Assembly (NCBI GenBank): GCA_034509735.1
Contig: JACGWO010000005.1
Coordinates: 25,910,383-25,974,382, forward strand
DNA length: 64,000 nt
DNA from: Sesamum alatum
Taxonomy: Eukaryota > Streptophyta > Magnoliopsida > Lamiales > Pedaliaceae
Direction: 5' to 3'
Each line of letters starts with the position of its first letter. Positions within the stretch are counted from its first letter, which is position 1. Below, piece by piece: positions 1 to 12,137 of the stretch. The notes beneath the pieces were generated by a model. It saw nothing but the letters and a program-made list of their open reading frames with translations. It was not told where the DNA came from and did not search any database. A program made the position numbers and the translations under genes.

Positions 1-113
1 AAATTGAGAATTGGGTTGAGTTTGTTCTGGTAATACGAAAACTGCTCTGGCATTATGAATACCTCCTCCTCTATAATTTGCCTCCAACAGACTACGCGGG
101 GCGCGTGGAGTTA

Positions 114-440
114 ATGGCATCTCGAACGCTGATCTCAAGGGCTACTCGAATCAAGACAAAACTCGAAACGGCGCTGCAGGCCGCCGTTTTGGAGATTGAG
201 GACGTCTCCTACCAGCACGCCGGCCACGCCGCCATGAGAGGAATTGAGGGCGGCGCCAACGAGACGCATTTCAACGTCAGAATCGTCTCCAGCAAATTCG
301 AAGGCCAGAACCTTGTAAAGCGACACCGCATGGTCTACGATCTCCTCTCCGATGAGCTTCAGTCCGGTTTGCACGCTCTCTCCATCACCGCCAAGACCCC
401 TAAAGAAGCTGGCGTCGGAGTTGGCACTGAAAAAGAGTAA
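114..440 (+). CDS. BolA-family protein, BOLA1-like
   Basis: The 108-residue product is a complete BolA domain. BolA proteins partner monothiol (CGFS) glutaredoxins and help handle or sense [2Fe-2S] clusters; plant members of this subgroup act in plastids or mitochondria. Visible signatures are a helical start (RIKTKLE), a central strand (THFNVRIVSSKFEG), the conserved VKRHRMVY segment with its His, and the C-terminal GLHALSI segment. The HAGH stretch in the loop resembles E. coli BolA and plant BOLA1 more than the short cytosolic BOLA2. The ATG at 114 is chosen because the in-frame sequence upstream has no ATG; the frame can be read back to 78 but only from a TTG. The single uninterrupted exon ends in TAA at 438-440. 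No clear long transit peptide is visible, so the compartment is uncertain. Family assignment is firm; the exact paralogue is inferred. Confidence 0.9.
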   Translation: MASRTLISRATRIKTKLETALQAAVLEIEDVSYQHAGHAAMRGIEGGANETHFNVRIVSSKFEGQNLVKRHRMVYDLLSDELQSGLHALSITAKTPKEAGVGVGTEKE

Positions 441-2387
441 TCGTCTCGTAATCCATGAATTATGATGCCGAAAATGCCAATGTATTAGCATTTCTTGCTG
501 CATTCATGTGCTGAACTAGTACTAGTTCGGATGAATCCTTTGATTAATGGAAACCTTTTGGCTGTTACTGCAATTTTGCCTGAATTGTGTGAGATCGATT
601 GTGGATTAATTGGATAAGCCGTCTTTTATCTGATTGAGGTTGTGGTAGAAAGGGATTATTAAGCCTTTAACATAGAATTGGAAACGCTTCCAGTGAAATT
701 TTAGATGGGTATAGAATTTCAGGTCAAGTGATTCAGGTTATCAATTTAAACTCATAGTCGAAGTTTAAAAACAGAGAAAATGTTTTCAGCAGCTTTTGAC
801 ATCTGTACTGTATTAGGTTAGCTATTATGGATATGGATTCCAATAATTGATGGCAAGATGCAAGCGTGAGTATGGGAAGATTTTGTATGTTTCCTTCATT
901 AGTTAGGTTAGTTTGCTGGAAGTTTGCTCCTTTTTCTTTAAAAAGAACGAATTTTGTCATGGATGATTAACTTAAGGGGTTGGAATCAGCTGAATGCTTT
1001 CTGGAATTGATTCATTCTACTTGAAGACAACTCAAAATAGCTTGAACTAGCAAATTTGCTTGTATATCTATTGAATTATTCAGGAAAAGTTGCGGGGTGT
1101 ATATGCTCTGTTTGTTATTTGGATTCTAAGATTGGACGTCACATATGATTAGCATTACGAATAGTTATCTCCTGTAACTCGCGATTATGATTATATGTTT
1201 GCTTATTTATGTCCTTGGCTCAAATTCAACCTTCCGAGTTGTAGAATGTAGACTGATTGTTCTTGGTTGAATGCAAATACATTTGCTATTTGTGCTCTTA
1301 GACTTCTAAATTCTAACTGGAACGCCTGAAATTACTCTGATGCTATTCTTGTTCCTTGAAAATCTGTTGATAAGTCTTCACATATAAGATCACTTTGTGT
1401 TTCCTTTGGGGTGGAGGTGCATGAGGGATCGATTAGAAGTTTCTTTCTGTCATTCAATACGCCTCTTGTCTGTCAATGATGCCGATATTTCTTCTTTTTC
1501 GTTCCCGACTTTCTTTGTGTATTGTGGATTTGGTTGTTTTTGTTTTTACCTTATTTTCAAGATAGTATAAAATACAAGTAATGTTTGCCATTGTTTCATC
1601 AGAAATAGCCTTAACTTATCTTTACTTACTTTTCTCTCTTCTAAAAATATTTGTGTCACTCTACTTATCTGTAACGTTCTCACTCTACTTCTCCAAAAAC
1701 AAATAAGATCACCATGAAAAAACAAAATCAAACAATGCAGAATGCTTAGTTGTTGGAGAAATCACTGTAAGAACATGCTTAGTTGTGTGCTGATGTTTCT
1801 GAAGCATTATCTTATTGCCTTCTCAGTACACTAGCTAGTCATTAAAGCTTGTTTACAGTGTCACTGGCCCTAACTGTTCTTTTCTTTCCTTTATAGTTTT
1901 AGTTCATCATGCAAGTTTCATACTAGCCACTGCTTGAAAAGATTTGATATCTTCCTGCAGCTCTGCTTGCTTTTGTGCAATTAAAAGATGAACTGGAAAT
2001 GCTGTTCTGTAGTATAAGTTCATAGCCATGATGCTTTTGATGAAGTTAAGCTGGAGATTCACATATTTTTTTTGCCCATTTGCTATAAAGGAATGCTTAC
2101 AGTTTGGCATGCTTGTTTATGTTTTTCATGTTCAGTTTTCCGTAGAAAATATGTGTTTTCAATTTTGTTTAGATTTTTGTCAAAAATGAGGATATGTTTT
2201 GGATTAGTTAATGACATTGTGTTTTATATTGGACTATGGTGTCAAATCAATATATTTTCAATGAGAATACATATAAACAAATGTGCTTTTACTTTAATTA
2301 CTGCTTCAAAACTGAAAATGAAAACATAAACACAGTTAATGTAGAGTTCTTGCAAGCACAGTCCCCACTTGGAAACTGATAATCAAA
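441..2387. other. Non-coding interval after the BolA gene
   Basis: The first few hundred bases are probably the 3' UTR of the BolA gene; the exact poly(A) site cannot be set. The rest is mixed-composition DNA without a long open frame or recognised transposon. The only coding-like stretch is a short minus-strand frame at 1907-2050. Confidence 0.5.
1907..2050 (-). other. Exon-like minus-strand fragment, unrecognised
   Basis: The minus strand encodes about 47 residues of natural-looking sequence containing YYRTAFPVHLLIAQKQAEL and ending in a stop at 1907-1909. A possible acceptor (CTCCAG) lies just upstream near 2050. It reads like the last exon of a gene, but no other exon is visible in either direction. 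It could be a gene fragment, a 3' exon separated by a long intron, or chance. I do not recognise the family. Confidence 0.25.
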
Positions 2388-5300
2388 TCTATACTCTATA
2401 TAAATGTGTGAATACTCAAGTTGTTTGTTTCCCATTGTGAAAAGACAAATATACCCTCATTTAAATATTATTAATTATTATATTACAGATTTTGGAATTT
2501 TTAACAATTTAGAATTCTAAATATTCTAAACCTCCTCTATATAAATTTAGGATAAAAAACCTAAATCGTGAATCATGAATGAATCCAATTACACAGAATT
2601 TTAATAACCTGCTTCTAATCGTGAATCATGAATGAGCCAATTACACAGACCTGTCACGTATTAAATTTTAATAACATTTACGCAAAATTATATTATAAAA
2701 TTAGTTATAGAAAAAATAATTTTCTAATAAGAAAAATATTTAAGAGTCTTAATTGCTCTAAACTACTTAGAGAATAAATAACATATTCAACTAAAAAAAA
2801 TTAATATGTCAAATAATATTTCAACACAATTACTTTGCTAGAAGAAATCTTAATTATATTAAAAAACTTTCAAGTTACCATGACACGTTAAAATTTAAAA
2901 TAAACTACACATGGATAATATATAAAATACTATTATAAACTTTAATATATATATATATATATATATTATAATAATAATAATACTACTACTAATAATAATA
3001 ATAAAATAAATAACAAAATTTCAATTATAAATTAAAATTGATTTATGGATATGATATTATTAAATTGAAATTGCTTGTGAAAATTCAACTATTGAGTGAA
3101 TCTCTTAGTACTTGATTTTTTAGTATTAGATAATCCTGAATGCTTTACTTTTACATCTATTGATTTTTATATTAATTAATAGAGTAAAAGTATTACAACA
3201 ACAAATGTGACATAAAAAAATAAGTTGTAACATAATATATTATTGAAACAAAAATAGATTACACCAATCAGTGCATGTGAAAATAAGATTAAGAAGTTAA
3301 ACTAAAAACATATAGAATTAAAAAGTGCAATATAAGGAAAAAAATAAAATTTTATACTATAACATTTCAAAATTTAGAAGATAAATCATGTAAATAATAC
3401 TTTGACAATATTTAAAAGTTGATACTAAATTATAATTAACATTAGGATCTTACAATACAACATATTGGCAATATTGTCGAATTAAATTATACTTTTATAA
3501 TAACACTCAATAAATAATTAGTTTGTAATCATTTAGTACCAATAAATTAAAAATCAACAACACTCAAAATATAGTAAAAGAAAACATATTACATATACAG
3601 ACATAATATAACAAAATCAAACAATAGCAAAGAGACACAATAAAACCTGCGAATAAAAATTGATCAATTTTATTAAAATGGAATTCTTATAAAATGGAAT
3701 AACGAATAAGTATCAAAATTTAATTACAAATAAAAATTATCAATCCGATTAAATTAGAAGTGCTATTGAAAATTTAAGAAAAATCTAACTAATTTATTTT
3801 AGTTCAATATTAATAGGCTAAAAATACCATGTCCCCTTCCCCCTGCACCCCAAGACATTGACATTGAAAAAGAGTATAAATAGTAATATGATAAATAATA
3901 TAATTTAAAACCTTATCTTATTGAATAGTAAATTAACTAACGTAATTGTAGGTCCTAACGAGACATATATAACTATTTATGCTTTAAAAGGTGCATAAAA
4001 GTTGTAACATTTGGTCCCCTTGTAGTATTATACACTTAACACCAACATGGAATTTTCTTTTGAATATCTAGAGGGAAAGGTGTTATGGAACCAAAATTGC
4101 TACTTTTTAATATTTACGCGACCGAAAGTGAGAATCTCAAAATCAATGGACCAAATTAAAATGGAAAGGACCTAAGTTACAGACTGAAAAATGCTATTTC
4201 CCCTTATGAAAATAAGAAAAGTCAAATGGTGAGTAAATATTAACACAATAACAATTAAAAGTATAAAATTTTAAAATAATTATATACTAACACATTAGTA
4301 CAATTACATTTTCATATTAAGAAAATTAATAAATTTTGAGAATAAACTTAGTACAATAAAATAATAAATAAAAATTGAGTTAATTATGTTGAAATTAGAA
4401 CAAAAGATGATAAATAAATAAGTCAATGAGATTAATATATTTTTTAAGTAATAAATTTATAAAAATAACTTAAAAGTTTAAAAAGCATGAGTACTAAAGA
4501 GAAAAAAAAAATTGATATATGAATAGAATATTATTAAATTGAAATTACTTATGAAAATTCAACTATTGAGTGAATATCGCAGTTGATTATTTTAGTATTT
4601 ATTAGATACTCTTGAATGTTTTACTTTAGATCTATTGTTCTTTTATAAAGGTGAAAAATAAAATTCTATACAATAATATTTCAAAATTTAGAAGCTAATA
4701 AAGCATGTAAATAATGCTTTGATAATATAAAAAAGTAAATACTAAAATATGATTAACATGCATTACAGGATCTTATAATACAAATATTGGTACTATAGTC
4801 CAATGGTCCAATTTGATTATAGTTTTATAACAATAGTCAATAAATAATTAATTTGTAATAGTGTCAATAAATTAAAAAAATGACATTCAAATATAGTAGT
4901 AAAAGAAAACCTTCAACACACACATAAAAATGTAACAAAAAATAAAACAAAATTAAACAACAAAAAATAGGCATAATAAAACCTACAAATAAAATTGATC
5001 AATTTATTTTATTAAACTATAATTTCTTCTATCCAAGATAAGGAGCTTTAACTAATTATTTTTATTTTAATATTAATTTTTTGAATATCAGTATTTTATA
5101 TTTTTATATTAATTGGTTGATACATAATAATAAAATAATCATTAGTGAATATACGAAATACAAATTTTAATTTTGGGAAATATCTTTTTATTCAATAGTA
5201 CCTTAAATTTAGAAAGTGAGTTATAATTAATAGAATTGAATAGTTTCTTTATCAATTTAAATAATTATTATTAATTTGTTTGAAAATATAATTGTATAAT

Positions 5301-5409
5301 ACTAATGTTTTATTGAAAAAATACGAATAATATCTTGAACTTAACATAAATGACATATTTACTTCTAAAAATCTATTTGTACACGTGCATCGCACGTCAT
5401 TCTTTCTAG
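2388..5409 (+). mobile_element. Non-autonomous Helitron-like element, 3.0 kb
   Basis: The element begins TCTATACTCTATATAAA directly after an A (2387) and ends CTAG (5406-5409) directly before a T (5410). This is the A/T target and TC...CTRR terminus expected of plant Helitrons. A 6-bp perfect hairpin (ACGTGC / GCACGT, loop ATC) sits at 5383-5397, 12 bases before the end, as in known 3' termini. The interior is AT-rich and has no Rep/helicase frame, so it cannot mobilise itself. Part of the interior is duplicated (see the repeat entry). Termini are seen directly; the Helitron class is inferred from them. Confidence 0.8.
3040..5075 (+). repeat. Diverged internal duplication inside the Helitron
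   Basis: About 750 bases from 3040 recur in the same order and orientation from about 4510. Shared blocks include TTCAACTATTGAGTGAAT (3086; 4558), CATTTCAAAATTTAGAAG against the matching block near 4680, TCAATAAATAATTA (3508; 4838) and an AAACCT...AATTGATCAATTT block (3645; 4980). Between them lies a 700-base spacer. The copies differ by many substitutions and indels, so the duplication is old. Confidence 0.7.
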
Positions 5410-5690
5410 TGATATAAAAAGGCATAACAATGGACCCCTTCAGATTTCAGACATATCAAATGGCAGCATGTCAAGTAGACTTTGGTTGTGGCTTTCTGCA
5501 CTTTACATCAAAAAGAAGGAAAAGGGTGTTTGATTGATTTGAGTAAAAGGGATGAATGTTTCTGTTCTTCTGTCAAAGTATGGAAACAGACTTCATCATG
5601 CAATTCTAGTCTTCTGTTCTGGATAGTGATGATCATCATTGTATTATCTTCTGATGGTTGCATTATTAGGCAAGTTGTTCCCATTATATT
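5410..5690. other. Non-coding spacer
   Basis: Sequence between the Helitron and the first inverted-repeat element. Short open frames exist but have no recognisable protein features. Confidence 0.4.
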
Positions 5691-5691
5691 T

Positions 5692-5978
5692 AAAAGGGAT
5701 AATTACATTTACACCTTTGACCTATGATCTGTTTACACCAATCATCTCTATCTTTTCAATAATCATACATACACCAACCAGAAATGTAAAAACATTGTTT
5801 ACACAAATTTTTCCTGCTTTTTAGAAAATTACGTATACACTCCCAAAAACGTTAATATCATTACACACGTTATCTTTATTTTTTGTTTGTTAGGATTGGT
5901 TTCTGTAAGTATGCAAAAAGCAGGGTGATTTATGTAAATAGATCATAAGTAATGAGTGTAAATGTAATATCCTTATTT
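5692..5978. repeat. Inverted-repeat (fold-back) element, family 1
   Basis: The left arm (GGGATAATTACATTTACACC, then ATGATCTGTTTACACCA) is matched in reverse by the right arm (TATGTAAATAGATCAT, then GAGTGTAAATGTAATATCC). The arms are imperfect. Members of the same family occur at 35829-36069, 41983-42238, 60676-60896 and, cut short, at 63427-63520. No open frame is present, so it is a non-autonomous MITE-like element. Confidence 0.65.
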
Positions 5979-5979
5979 A

Positions 5980-6474
5980 AAATAGGATTAATTACACTTA
6001 GGCCCCTTTGAAAATGCGTAATTATGCTTTCCCCGAAAAAATTTTGAAATTACACTTACACCTCCTCCAAAAATTCTCCATTTACACCTAACCTCCATCT
6101 GTTAAAGTTTGGATGAAAAATGTTCACGTCAACAAAATAATTACATAAACTTTTAATTTTTTTCACCATTTAACATTCTCATGTATATTGTTGTACTTAT
6201 AAATGGAATGTAATGAATATATATAGAGCGAGGTCAATATTATTATATATTTTCCTTATAAGTACAAAATTATTACACGAGAATGTTAAATGAGAGGTAA
6301 AATTAAAAATTTATGTAATTGTTTTTGTTCACGTGAACATGTTCCATCCAAAAACGAATGGATGTCAGGTATAAATGGAGAATTTTTCGAAGAGATGTAA
6401 GTATAATTTCAAAACTCTTTTAGAAAAAAATGTGATTATATATTTTTAAAGGGGGTCTAAATATAATTAACCAT
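5980..6474. repeat. Inverted-repeat (fold-back) element, family 2
   Basis: The left arm (GGATTAATTACACTTAGGCCC ... TTTTGAAATTACACTTACACCTCC ... AATTCTCCATTTACACCT) is mirrored by the right arm (AGGTATAAATGGAGAATTTTTC ... TAAGTATAATTTCAAAA ... GGTCTAAATATAATTAACC). It directly abuts the family 1 element on its left. Non-coding. Confidence 0.65.
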
Positions 6475-7679
6475 TTAAAATATAAAGTAGTCTGTCTATA
6501 TGGATTTCTGAAATAGTACTACTACTTATGAGTACAACAATTCCAAATTACAATCCCATTATTATAGAAAGACAATGTCATGTGCATGCATGTATGTGTT
6601 AGTTTCTTGTTCAAACAAAAATCAATTTTTTCCTGAATCTTTTGATGGCTATCTTATTTCTTCATTAAGATTGAGATACTTTAATTTAGACATACATGTA
6701 TATATTATTATTTAAATGTTATATTTAATTAGGTCCCACTCAAATGTTGTCACTTAATCAATTATTTCTTTTGGGATTTCTTATCTTTTTCGCCCACACT
6801 TTGGTCACAGACACTTGGAAGTGCCCTATCTATAGCTATTCTAACTTCAAACAGACAATATTTTCCTTCAAATAATTTATATAAACAAGTCATGGTCAAT
6901 AATTATCATCTTTAATTAATATAATAAAACAGTACGTGTCCCTTTTTCTTTGTTTGGTTGCAATATTATTGTGACTACCTAATTTAAAATATATATATAT
7001 ATATATATATTAGAAGTCACGATTATTAATTTAATACAACATGTATATATAGAATTATAGGTTGGTGGAGCCCTCCACAAATGATCAAGTGGTTGGGAAG
7101 CTACCCTGCAGCAGCTTCAAAATTAGCAAATTCTGAAAAATACATGAATATATATTAATTTTCATACATTTAATTTTTTGTCCTCCAAACTATACCCTAC
7201 TGAATAATTATTTTATGCATCTTGCACTCTACATAAATTGAAGTACTAATTAAAATCAATTATTTAACAAATAAGGGTTTTCTCTTCATAATATAAACTT
7301 TTTCATTCATTCTCACCTTCATATTTCTCTTATACTATGGGAGTGTTTGTGAAATTTTTTACTTTAAAGTATATATATATATATATATGCAGTATATATG
7401 AATTTGAAAACCCTACTTTTGCAGCTGGTTTGTCTGCTAAATTGGTAGCTTTGACGCAGTTTAATCGAAGGGACCCCATCCATACATGCATGATCAAATT
7501 AAAAACCCTAATAAGTAATCCTTTCATTTCACAGTGTGATGGACCATACAATTAAGGATTAAACAAAAGAAAAGCCACTTCTGCGGCCGCAAATGGTGGC
7601 CCGCCACCATAACCGGCAACCACTCTGCCCTTATTATAAACCTATATTAGATAACTTTCTGCCTTTATACATATACATA
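6475..7679. other. AT-rich non-coding spacer
   Basis: No convincing gene. It includes an AT dinucleotide run near 6990-7010 and another near 7370-7390. Open frames at 7330-7555 overlap each other on both strands and have no recognisable features. Confidence 0.4.
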
Positions 7680-7959
7680 CTAGTCGTCGCTGCACGCGGT
7701 CCTCGCGAGCATATAAAAAGAGTTGTGTGAGATGTAAAGAAAAAATATTATGAAGGAATGAGAAAAAAAAAAGTTAGTAAAAAGAAAGAAACATGGAGTG
7801 GAGTGATGTGAGAGAAACGTGGAGCAGTGGGTTGAGAGAAAAAATAATAAAATTACTTTTCTGATCAATAATATTTTTAAGGAAAGAAGATGATTGAAGG
7901 GTAAATTTGGGCATTCAAAAGTTGGTACGCCAAAAGGTTTGCTTTTATAATAGTATAGA
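7680..7959 (-). mobile_element. Small Helitron-like element, 280 bp
   Basis: Read on the minus strand, it starts TCTATACTATTATAAAAG at 7959 after an A and ends CTAG at 7683-7680 before a T. A GC-rich candidate hairpin (CGCG, 5-base loop, CGCG) precedes the end by about 15 bases. These are Helitron termini and an A/T insertion site. There is no coding capacity, so it is a very short non-autonomous derivative. The 5' terminus resembles that of the 3-kb element at 2388, but the 3' hairpins differ, so they are probably different families. Confidence 0.7.
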
Positions 7960-8110
7960 TATATATATATATATAATTCTTTCTGAAAATTTTTTGTTCG
8001 AATCAGGTTTGGTCGGACCAAATTAATGTGATTGGTCACTTTTGCTAAACTGTACTGGTCACTTTTGCTGAACTATACATCGATCATACGACAATTGTAC
8101 TGCACTTGCT

Positions 8111-8569
8111 AGGGTTAAATGCATTTTTAGTCCTGTAACATATGTTATTTGGCGTTTTCATCCTTTAACTTTTTTTGGTAGCATTTTGGTCCTATATCTA
8201 TTTAATTTTCGTGATTTCAGTCCTTTTGTTCGTCGGAGTTCACCTCCACTAGCGAGAAGGGTGAACTCCGGAAAAAAAAAAAAGATCGAAATCACGAAAA
8301 TTAAAAAGATATAGATCAAAATGCTACCCTAAAAAAATTAGAGGATAAAAATGCTTGCAGAAATGGGTCAAATAGGAATAAAAGCTCCAATATAAAAATA
8401 TCACGTGAGAGCCACATGCATTTTTCCGGCGATAATGGTGAACTCTGGCGAAAAAGGACTAAAATCATGAAAATAAAAAAGATGAAGGACCAAAATGCTA
8501 CCCTAGAAAGTTAAAGGACGAAAACGCCAAACAACCTAAGTTATGGGACCAAAAATGCATTTAAGCCCA
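8111..8569. repeat. Long inverted-repeat element with candidate target duplication
   Basis: The left arm (GGGTTAAATGCATTTTTAGTCC, then TTTGGCGTTTTCATCCTTTAACTT, then GGTAGCATTTTGGTCC) is mirrored by the right arm (GGACCAAAATGCTACC, then AAGTTAAAGGACGAAAACGCCAAA, then GGGACCAAAAATGCATTTAAGCC). CACTTGC lies on both outer sides (about 8103-8109 and 8570-8576), a candidate 7-8 bp duplication such as Mutator- or hAT-type elements leave. The centre holds a second palindrome around GGTGAACTC. Non-coding. Confidence 0.65.
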
Positions 8570-9958
8570 CTTGCCAAGTAATTGGTTCAAGTTTTGCCGA
8601 GTCGGATCTTGACTAGAATTTTCCTTCCTTTGTACACTTTTAAAACGTAATGAGAAAAAATACGACTCTACACATATATTGATATGGTAAATTGAATAAT
8701 TTATTAACAAATTATATTTTCCATAATTAAATTGGTATTTCTTCTATAGAATGATTGAGTGTAATATGGAAGTTATATGATATGATTATGCTTACTATTA
8801 TTAACCAGTTTAATCGTCTCTAACATATGAAGCTTGGAATCCAGTCCAGGTACAAGAGAGATTATGTAACTGGTATGACTCCAATGAGTGGAAGACGCTA
8901 CACCCACCATCAATGCTGCAATGGATGAACAATCCTTCTAACCAATATAAAAACTCACTCAATGAGAAAGTGAGGGAAACTTTTCGACAAGAGAAGAAAG
9001 AAGAGAAGAAACGAGTTTGATCTTTGTAATTCTAGAAATTAGAGCTTGATCAAATTACAAACAATTCGGGTAATATATTTTAAATTATTTTTTATTTTGA
9101 ACCTAACATTCTTATTTTGGTTGTAACATCATATATGAACATTAATTCTAGCATAATCAAATTAAGTGATTAGTGGTTAATTTACACTGCAAGCAGTTTG
9201 CCAAATTGATGTCGGCGGCTTATAAGTTCCAAAGCCTCCTCCCTAAGCGAGGTGTCTTTTCACACAAAATTATGAGATTTATACGAAATCATAGCGAAAA
9301 ATACCTCGCGCAATAACGTGTTTAACGAATTGCAAACCACATTACAAACAAATAAGGGATGATCAATAATCCATGATGCGTACTTAATTTGTACTAAAAG
9401 TTAACATTTGTATTCATTTTTTCATACATATATTAATACATACATATATAGTTTATTAGCTAATATATGGGATAATGGGAGTAGCAAATAATTTGATCAG
9501 GTGAGGTTAATAATTAAATATAATATATATGTAGGAGGGATATTAATATACAAGTAAGCATGCATGCATATTGCATACACTGTGGATGTATCTTAATGAC
9601 GCATGCAGCCGTAGTGAGATGAATGAATTCATGTGGATACTCATGTCCCATGCATATAAATCTCATTAGTTTCAGTTCTTGTCCTAATTCAGACCATCTT
9701 CCATCCATCTCATTTCCCAAATTCACTCCCCTATCAATGTATTAGGGGAGATATATATAATAATAAAGGAAAATAATGTGTAGATCAGAGAATCAATAAT
9801 TGTATTCAACTCCAACGACATAGGTGTTAGGGATATATATATATATATATATATATGATTCAGCTAATAATAAAATGTTGTTGCAGTACTACTCCCAATG
9901 TAGTTGAATGGAAGCTTCGATAACAAGACAACATATATACTCTTACCAAATAACATTA
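8570..9958. other. Non-coding spacer
   Basis: No gene or clear transposon. A less AT-rich stretch at about 8820-9070 looks like a 5' leader or LTR fragment but lacks identifiable ends. An AT dinucleotide run lies at about 9834-9857. Confidence 0.4.
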
Positions 9959-12137
9959 CACTACATAAAATAACTAAAAAAAAATCCGAATTTGGAACAA
10001 ATAATTTGGAGCAGGCGGTATCGGTTCCACTTTGGAACGGATTTTGTAACAACTAGGAACGAATGTGCATTGCTGATGTCATTACGGCGTTCCATAGAAT
10101 GGTGACATTTTTGTAACGGGAAACGTGTTATTTTTTTTAAGAGGTTGTCCCAAAACTTAGAAAAACAGCCCTAACAAATTTGGAATATATTTTGGAATGG
10201 TCGTGTTGGAATTGTACTGTGCTCGAAAGATCGTTATAAATTTGGAACGGTAAAAATCATTCTAAATGTAGTTACAATCTCTAACGGCTATAATGTGTTA
10301 CAAAACCCGTTCCAGAAAGGTGTTCTGTAGTCTAGCGGTTATTTTTTTTGTGTTCAAAAACCCATTCAAAAAAATCTTATATATATGTGTTTGTTGTTTT
10401 TATTTTATTTCATTTCTTCTCACTCTCTTAAATTGTTAAACTATACACACTCTCAATCTTTGTATGATTTTCGAGCATATACACTTGATATGCTAGAATT
10501 GCGTCATTTTTTCGTGTACCGTTGATCTATTGAGCTGATTGACTAGGTAACAACTTGAATCTTTTTTTGTTAAGTAGAATGCAGTTTAATTATAATTTTT
10601 TTATTTTTATATTTTAATATTAAGTATTATTAGTGGCAAGTAATAATTAATTCATAACTCGAAATATAATTATATATACATGTATACATCTAGTGATCAT
10701 CATGTTAAGACAATTGAGGAGATGGTTGTATGAGAAGAACTTGCCGAGAGAGTTTGAGGATGTTGTTAATGCGTTCATAGAATGAACCAAGTGTCATCGT
10801 GGACATATGGATGACGAGACGATGAGGTGCTCGTATCGGAAGTGAGAATCAAAAGGTTCAAAATAGCAGACGGTCTCAATTTTGACCTATGTATGAAAAA
10901 GTTTATTCTGAAATATTATAATTGGACTCTCCATGGCTGTAAGAGGGTGTAGAAGTACTTTGATGCAGTAACCGCAGCCCCAATACAGGAGGAGCAAACC
11001 CCAATTGCTCAGGAGGGTACTTCGCACTATGGTGATGACTAGTAGATGGATTGGGCGCAGAAGATGATTTTTTATGCAGGTGGGCTGGGTTTCTTGTTTT
11101 TTTTTTTTTTTTTTCTGCTTTACCACGAGGGTGTGCCTGAAGAGGGTGCAAAATCATGTCTTACTAATGCCGATCCTAGTTCGTGGTACGGCGGAAGAGG
11201 GGGGGGGGGGAGCTAAGATCATGTGTCCCCAATGTTAGACTATTTTTTTTTTTTTATGTGGTGCACGTTCCGACCAACCATTGTACAACAATTGTAACCA
11301 ATCTCAGTTGTCGACGGTTGTTAGACTAGTGAACATCAAGGACTACGAGACTGAAAAAGATGATGATTAAGTATCTAGTTTTAGTATCTGAATTTTTGTT
11401 CATTAGTTGTGTATGGATTTATGTATTGAAATATCAAAGCTTAATTTTTTTATGAATAATTTTTTAAAAAAATAAAAAAATATAAATATTATTTTAAAAA
11501 AGCCGTTACAAATGCCGTTCGAAAATGAAATATAATTGGTGGAAAATTCAATATTTGGTGGAAATTTCAAGTTTAGGAACGAATTTGTAACCAAACCGTT
11601 CCAAAGCCCGCATAAATTAAAATTTATCTGACGCCATGTCCGAAATCTAGGGGAAATTTTACAATTTGTAATGGTTTTCCATCTGACCATTCCAAAACCG
11701 ATAAAAATTTATTTTGTTTGGTGCAAAAACTTATAAAATTGGTGGGATTTTCAATTTTTAAGACTTGTTCCAATGTTCACAAAGTCGTTCCAAATGTTTT
11801 AACTTTAAAAATTGTTCCAAAATTTAAAGAAAACCCATTACAAAACTTGTAAAAAATGTCAATCTTATGTTCCAGATACGTATCTCAACATCTATGACCT
11901 GGCTTCATACCAAACGTCAACACATATAAGATTTGATCTATTTGATCATATCGAACGGTCTGATTTAAAATCATATGACCTAATTGAATGATGCGCGGTC
12001 TAAAAGACTAATCATATATTCCGGATGCGATATCTCAAAATTTGTGTATCAAGTTGGTGCAAAACTTCATGGAATGTATTCTTTTGTTATTTTGATCATA
12101 TATAACAATCTGATCTAAAATCGGATTGTTTGATTAA
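9959..12137 (+). mobile_element. Decayed CACTA (En/Spm) element, 5' end present
   Basis: It opens with CACTACATAAAATAAC at 9959, preceded by TTA. Subterminal motifs of the type TTGGAACGG, GTAACGG and CCGTTCC recur over 9990-10330 and 11500-11850. The start of a TNPD-type transposase gene follows at 10702 (next entry). No matching TATAGTG 3' terminus is visible before the next element starts at 12138, so the element is truncated or its right end is destroyed. The right boundary is approximate. Confidence 0.6.
10702..11370 (+). pseudogene. CACTA TNPD-type transposase, N-terminal remnant
   Basis: The region from ATGTTAAGACAATTGAGG aligns by eye with the transposase start at 19591: both carry the leader Met-Leu-Arg-Gln-Leu-Arg-Arg, an EFED/EFEDG block, a degraded cysteine-rich block and YYNWT (here shifted). 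This is the transposase-associated domain that begins plant CACTA transposases. Several in-frame stops, a T-run (11098-11115) and a G-run (11200-11210) interrupt it. A short later piece near 11275-11345 corresponds to the NQPL...SQLSVV and LVNIK segment of the homologue. The remaining catalytic part is absent. Confidence 0.6.

Noticed and set aside
7680..8039. 119-codon minus-strand frame rich in Phe, Ser and Leu
   Set aside because: It crosses the small Helitron and its flank; composition reflects A/T runs and there is no domain.
11098..11115. T-run and other homopolymers (also 21830-21842 and 39818-39832) as functional signals
   Set aside because: They are simple runs in decayed transposon sequence and may partly be sequencing artefacts.
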